Assembly (NCBI GenBank): GCA_007116445.1
Contig: SKIM01000196.1
Span: 1 to 7,228 of the forward strand
DNA: 7,228 nt
Source of the DNA: Natronohydrobacter sp.
Lineage (GTDB): Bacteria; Pseudomonadota; Alphaproteobacteria; Rhodobacterales; Rhodobacteraceae
Direction: 5' to 3'
In this document: positions 5,838 through 7,228 of the stretch, piece after piece
Layout: each line of letters opens with the position of its first letter
How positions within the stretch are numbered: the stretch's first letter is position 1
Program-made: the position numbers and the translations under genes
Notes under the pieces: generated by a model
Seen by the model: only the letters and a program-made list of their open reading frames with translations
Told to the model about the DNA's origin: nothing
Database searches by the model: none

Positions 5838-7228
5838 TCATTCACCGATGGCGATCCCTTCGCGGCGCGGGTCAGCCCCGCCGCGCAGGCCATCCCCGAG
5901 CGAGATTGCGTGCAGACCAGAGGTCAGCGCCGTCACATTGGTCTGGAAGCCCAGTTCCTGCAGCGGCTCCACGGGGTTTTCGGCCCATGTGCCCGCCTCG
6001 ATCTGATAGGTGCCGAAGCTGTTGACCAGATGCGGCATGGACACGGCTTGCTGGACATCCATCTCCCAGTCGAGATGCGCGATGATCGCCTGCGCCGTGT
6101 AGCCGATGATCGTCGCGCCACCGGGGCTGCCGATGCTCAGCACAGGTTCCCCGTCCCGCAGAACGATGGTCGGCGACATGGAGGAGCGCGGGCGCTTGCC
6201 GGGTTCGACGCGGTTGGCAATCGGGTGACCACCGGCATGGGTGCGGAAGGAGAAATCGGTCAGCTCATTGTTCAGAAGCATCCCGCGTGTGAAGATCCGC
6301 GACCCGAAACCGCTTTCAATGGTGGTGGTCATCGACAAGACATTGCCATCCGCATCGACGATGGAAATATGCGAAGTCGCCGGCCGCTCGACCGTTCTAT
6401 CGTCACCCCAGAGCAGCGCATGTTCCCATTCCGGCTCACCTGCCGAGACTTCGGGCAGAGCATCATCGCCGCGCAGCAGGTCCGCCCGTGCCGCCAGATA
6501 ATCGCGGTCGATCAGACCCGCGACCGGCACCGGCACGAAATCGCTATCGGCGAGATAGCGGCCACGATCGGCGAAAGCGAGCCGTGTCGCATCACCCATC
6601 AGGCGGCGGGTTTCCACGCCTTGTGGATCCATCTCGCCCAGGTCGAAATTCTCCAGCTTGCCAAGGATCTGCGCAATGGCCACAGCGCCGGAGGAGGGCG
6701 GCCCCATTCCGCAGACATCCGCGCCGCGATAGCTTTGGCAAACAGCAGGGCGCTCGATGACCTCATAGCGTTCCAGATCGCGCATCGACAACAGGCCCGG
6801 CAGGGTCTCGGTGCGGGTCGCTGCGACGATATCGGCGGCGATCTCGCCCGTGTAGAAGGCGCTTACACCGCGCGCGGCGATCTGGCGCAGCGTTTCGGCA
6901 TAGTCGGCGTTGACCAGCGTCGCCCCGGACTCAAGCGGTGCGCCGTCGGGCAGGAAATACTCTGCTGTCGCGGGGAAAACCGCGAGGCTTTCGGCAGCAG
7001 AGGCGATTGATTCGGCCAGCCGGGTCGAGACTGTAAACCCGTCTTCGGCCAGGCTGATCGCTTCGGCGAACAGTCCGCCCCAATTGCTGCGGCCCCAGCG
7101 GCGATGGGCGTCTTCCATCAGGCGCGGCGTGCCGGGCGTGCCGACCGAACGGCCACTGACGACGGCATCCATGAAGGTCAGCGGCTCGCCGTTCTCATCC
7201 TGAAACAGGCGCGGATTGGCCGCCAGCG
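5838..7228 (-). CDS. ggt: Gamma-glutamyltransferase (C-terminal about 460 residues; start lies beyond the window)
   Basis: This enzyme cleaves the gamma-glutamyl bond of glutathione and related compounds, transferring the glutamyl group to water or an amino acid, normally in the periplasm. It matures by self-cleavage into a large and a small subunit. The reading frame enters from the right edge already within the protein (LAANPRLFQDENGEP), roughly at residue 119 of the E. coli enzyme, so the signal peptide and the conserved substrate-binding arginine lie outside. Seen: SGRSVGTPGTP, the large-subunit motif MGPPSSGAVAIAQIL, then TSHISIVDADGN, whose threonine (codon 6377-6375) aligns with the nucleophile T391 of E. 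coli. The small subunit would be 179 residues, with TTTIESGFGSR, LLNNELTDFSF, KRPRSSMSPTIV and SIGSPGG, and ends in ADPRREG as in relatives. Glutamates replace E. coli N411 and Q430, and the region of the lid loop is about five residues shorter. The related cephalosporin-acylase branch is a less likely alternative. The gene is convergent with the nuclease gene. Confidence 0.93.
   Translation of the reverse strand, partial: LAANPRLFQDENGEPLTFMDAVVSGRSVGTPGTPRLMEDAHRRWGRSNWGGLFAEAISLAEDGFTVSTRLAESIASAAESLAVFPATAEYFLPDGAPLESGATLVNADYAETLRQIAARGVSAFYTGEIAADIVAATRTETLPGLLSMRDLERYEVIERPAVCQSYRGADVCGMGPPSSGAVAIAQILGKLENFDLGEMDPQGVETRRLMGDATRLAFADRGRYLADSDFVPVPVAGLIDRDYLAARADLLRGDDALPEVSAGEPEWEHALLWGDDRTVERPATSHISIVDADGNVLSMTTTIESGFGSRIFTRGMLLNNELTDFSFRTHAGGHPIANRVEPGKRPRSSMSPTIVLRDGEPVLSIGSPGGATIIGYTAQAIIAHLDWEMDVQQAVSMPHLVNSFGTYQIEAGTWAENPVEPLQELGFQTNVTALTSGLHAISLGDGLRGGADPRREGIAIGE

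Noticed and set aside
5811..7010. 399-codon plus-strand open frame opposite ggt
   Set aside because: It is antisense to a conserved enzyme, starts inside the convergent hairpin region, and shows no domain features.

Overview
The window comes from a high-GC alphaproteobacterium, most probably a member of the Rhodobacterales. This rests on the protein wording of ClpB, FdhD and the gamma-glutamyltransferase, the GC-rich third codon positions, and a clpB upstream region that fits the alphaproteobacterial heat-shock promoter pattern. I cannot assign a genus from sequence alone. It reads as ordinary chromosomal DNA: I see no insertion sequence, phage gene, tRNA, rRNA, CRISPR array or toxin-antitoxin pair.

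Layout, left to right. (1) Minus strand, 1-1037: the start of mobA (cut by the window edge) preceded by fdhD. The two overlap by 4 bases (ATGA), so they form one translationally coupled unit for maturing the molybdenum cofactor, FdhD being the sulfurtransferase for formate dehydrogenase. (2) A 70-base divergent intergenic region (1038-1107) holding a dyad that loosely resembles a molybdate-responsive (ModE/Mop type) operator. (3) Plus strand, 1108-2327: a DUF2478 protein of unknown function, then a RimJ/RimL-like GNAT acetyltransferase 23 bases further on; a perfect 8+8 base inverted repeat lies across the end of the first gene. (4) Plus strand, 2468-5083: clpB, the disaggregase of the heat-shock response, with a candidate RpoH promoter, a strong ribosome binding site and a strong intrinsic terminator. 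(5) Plus strand, 5208-5798: a small protein with two membrane helices followed by a PIN-like/NYN (Zc3h12a-type) ribonuclease domain. (6) Minus strand, 5838-7228: the 3' part of a gamma-glutamyltransferase gene, convergent with the nuclease gene, separated by a GC-rich hairpin.

Functional reading. The left third concerns molybdoenzyme maturation, and the DUF2478 gene facing fdhD-mobA across a shared control region is the best genomic hint to its role. clpB stands as its own heat-shock transcription unit. The acetyltransferase, the membrane-anchored nuclease and the gamma-glutamyltransferase have no evident partner here. I do not see a clear multi-gene new system. The least explained items are the membrane-tethered NYN nuclease and the DUF2478/fdhD-mobA divergent pair with its dyad.
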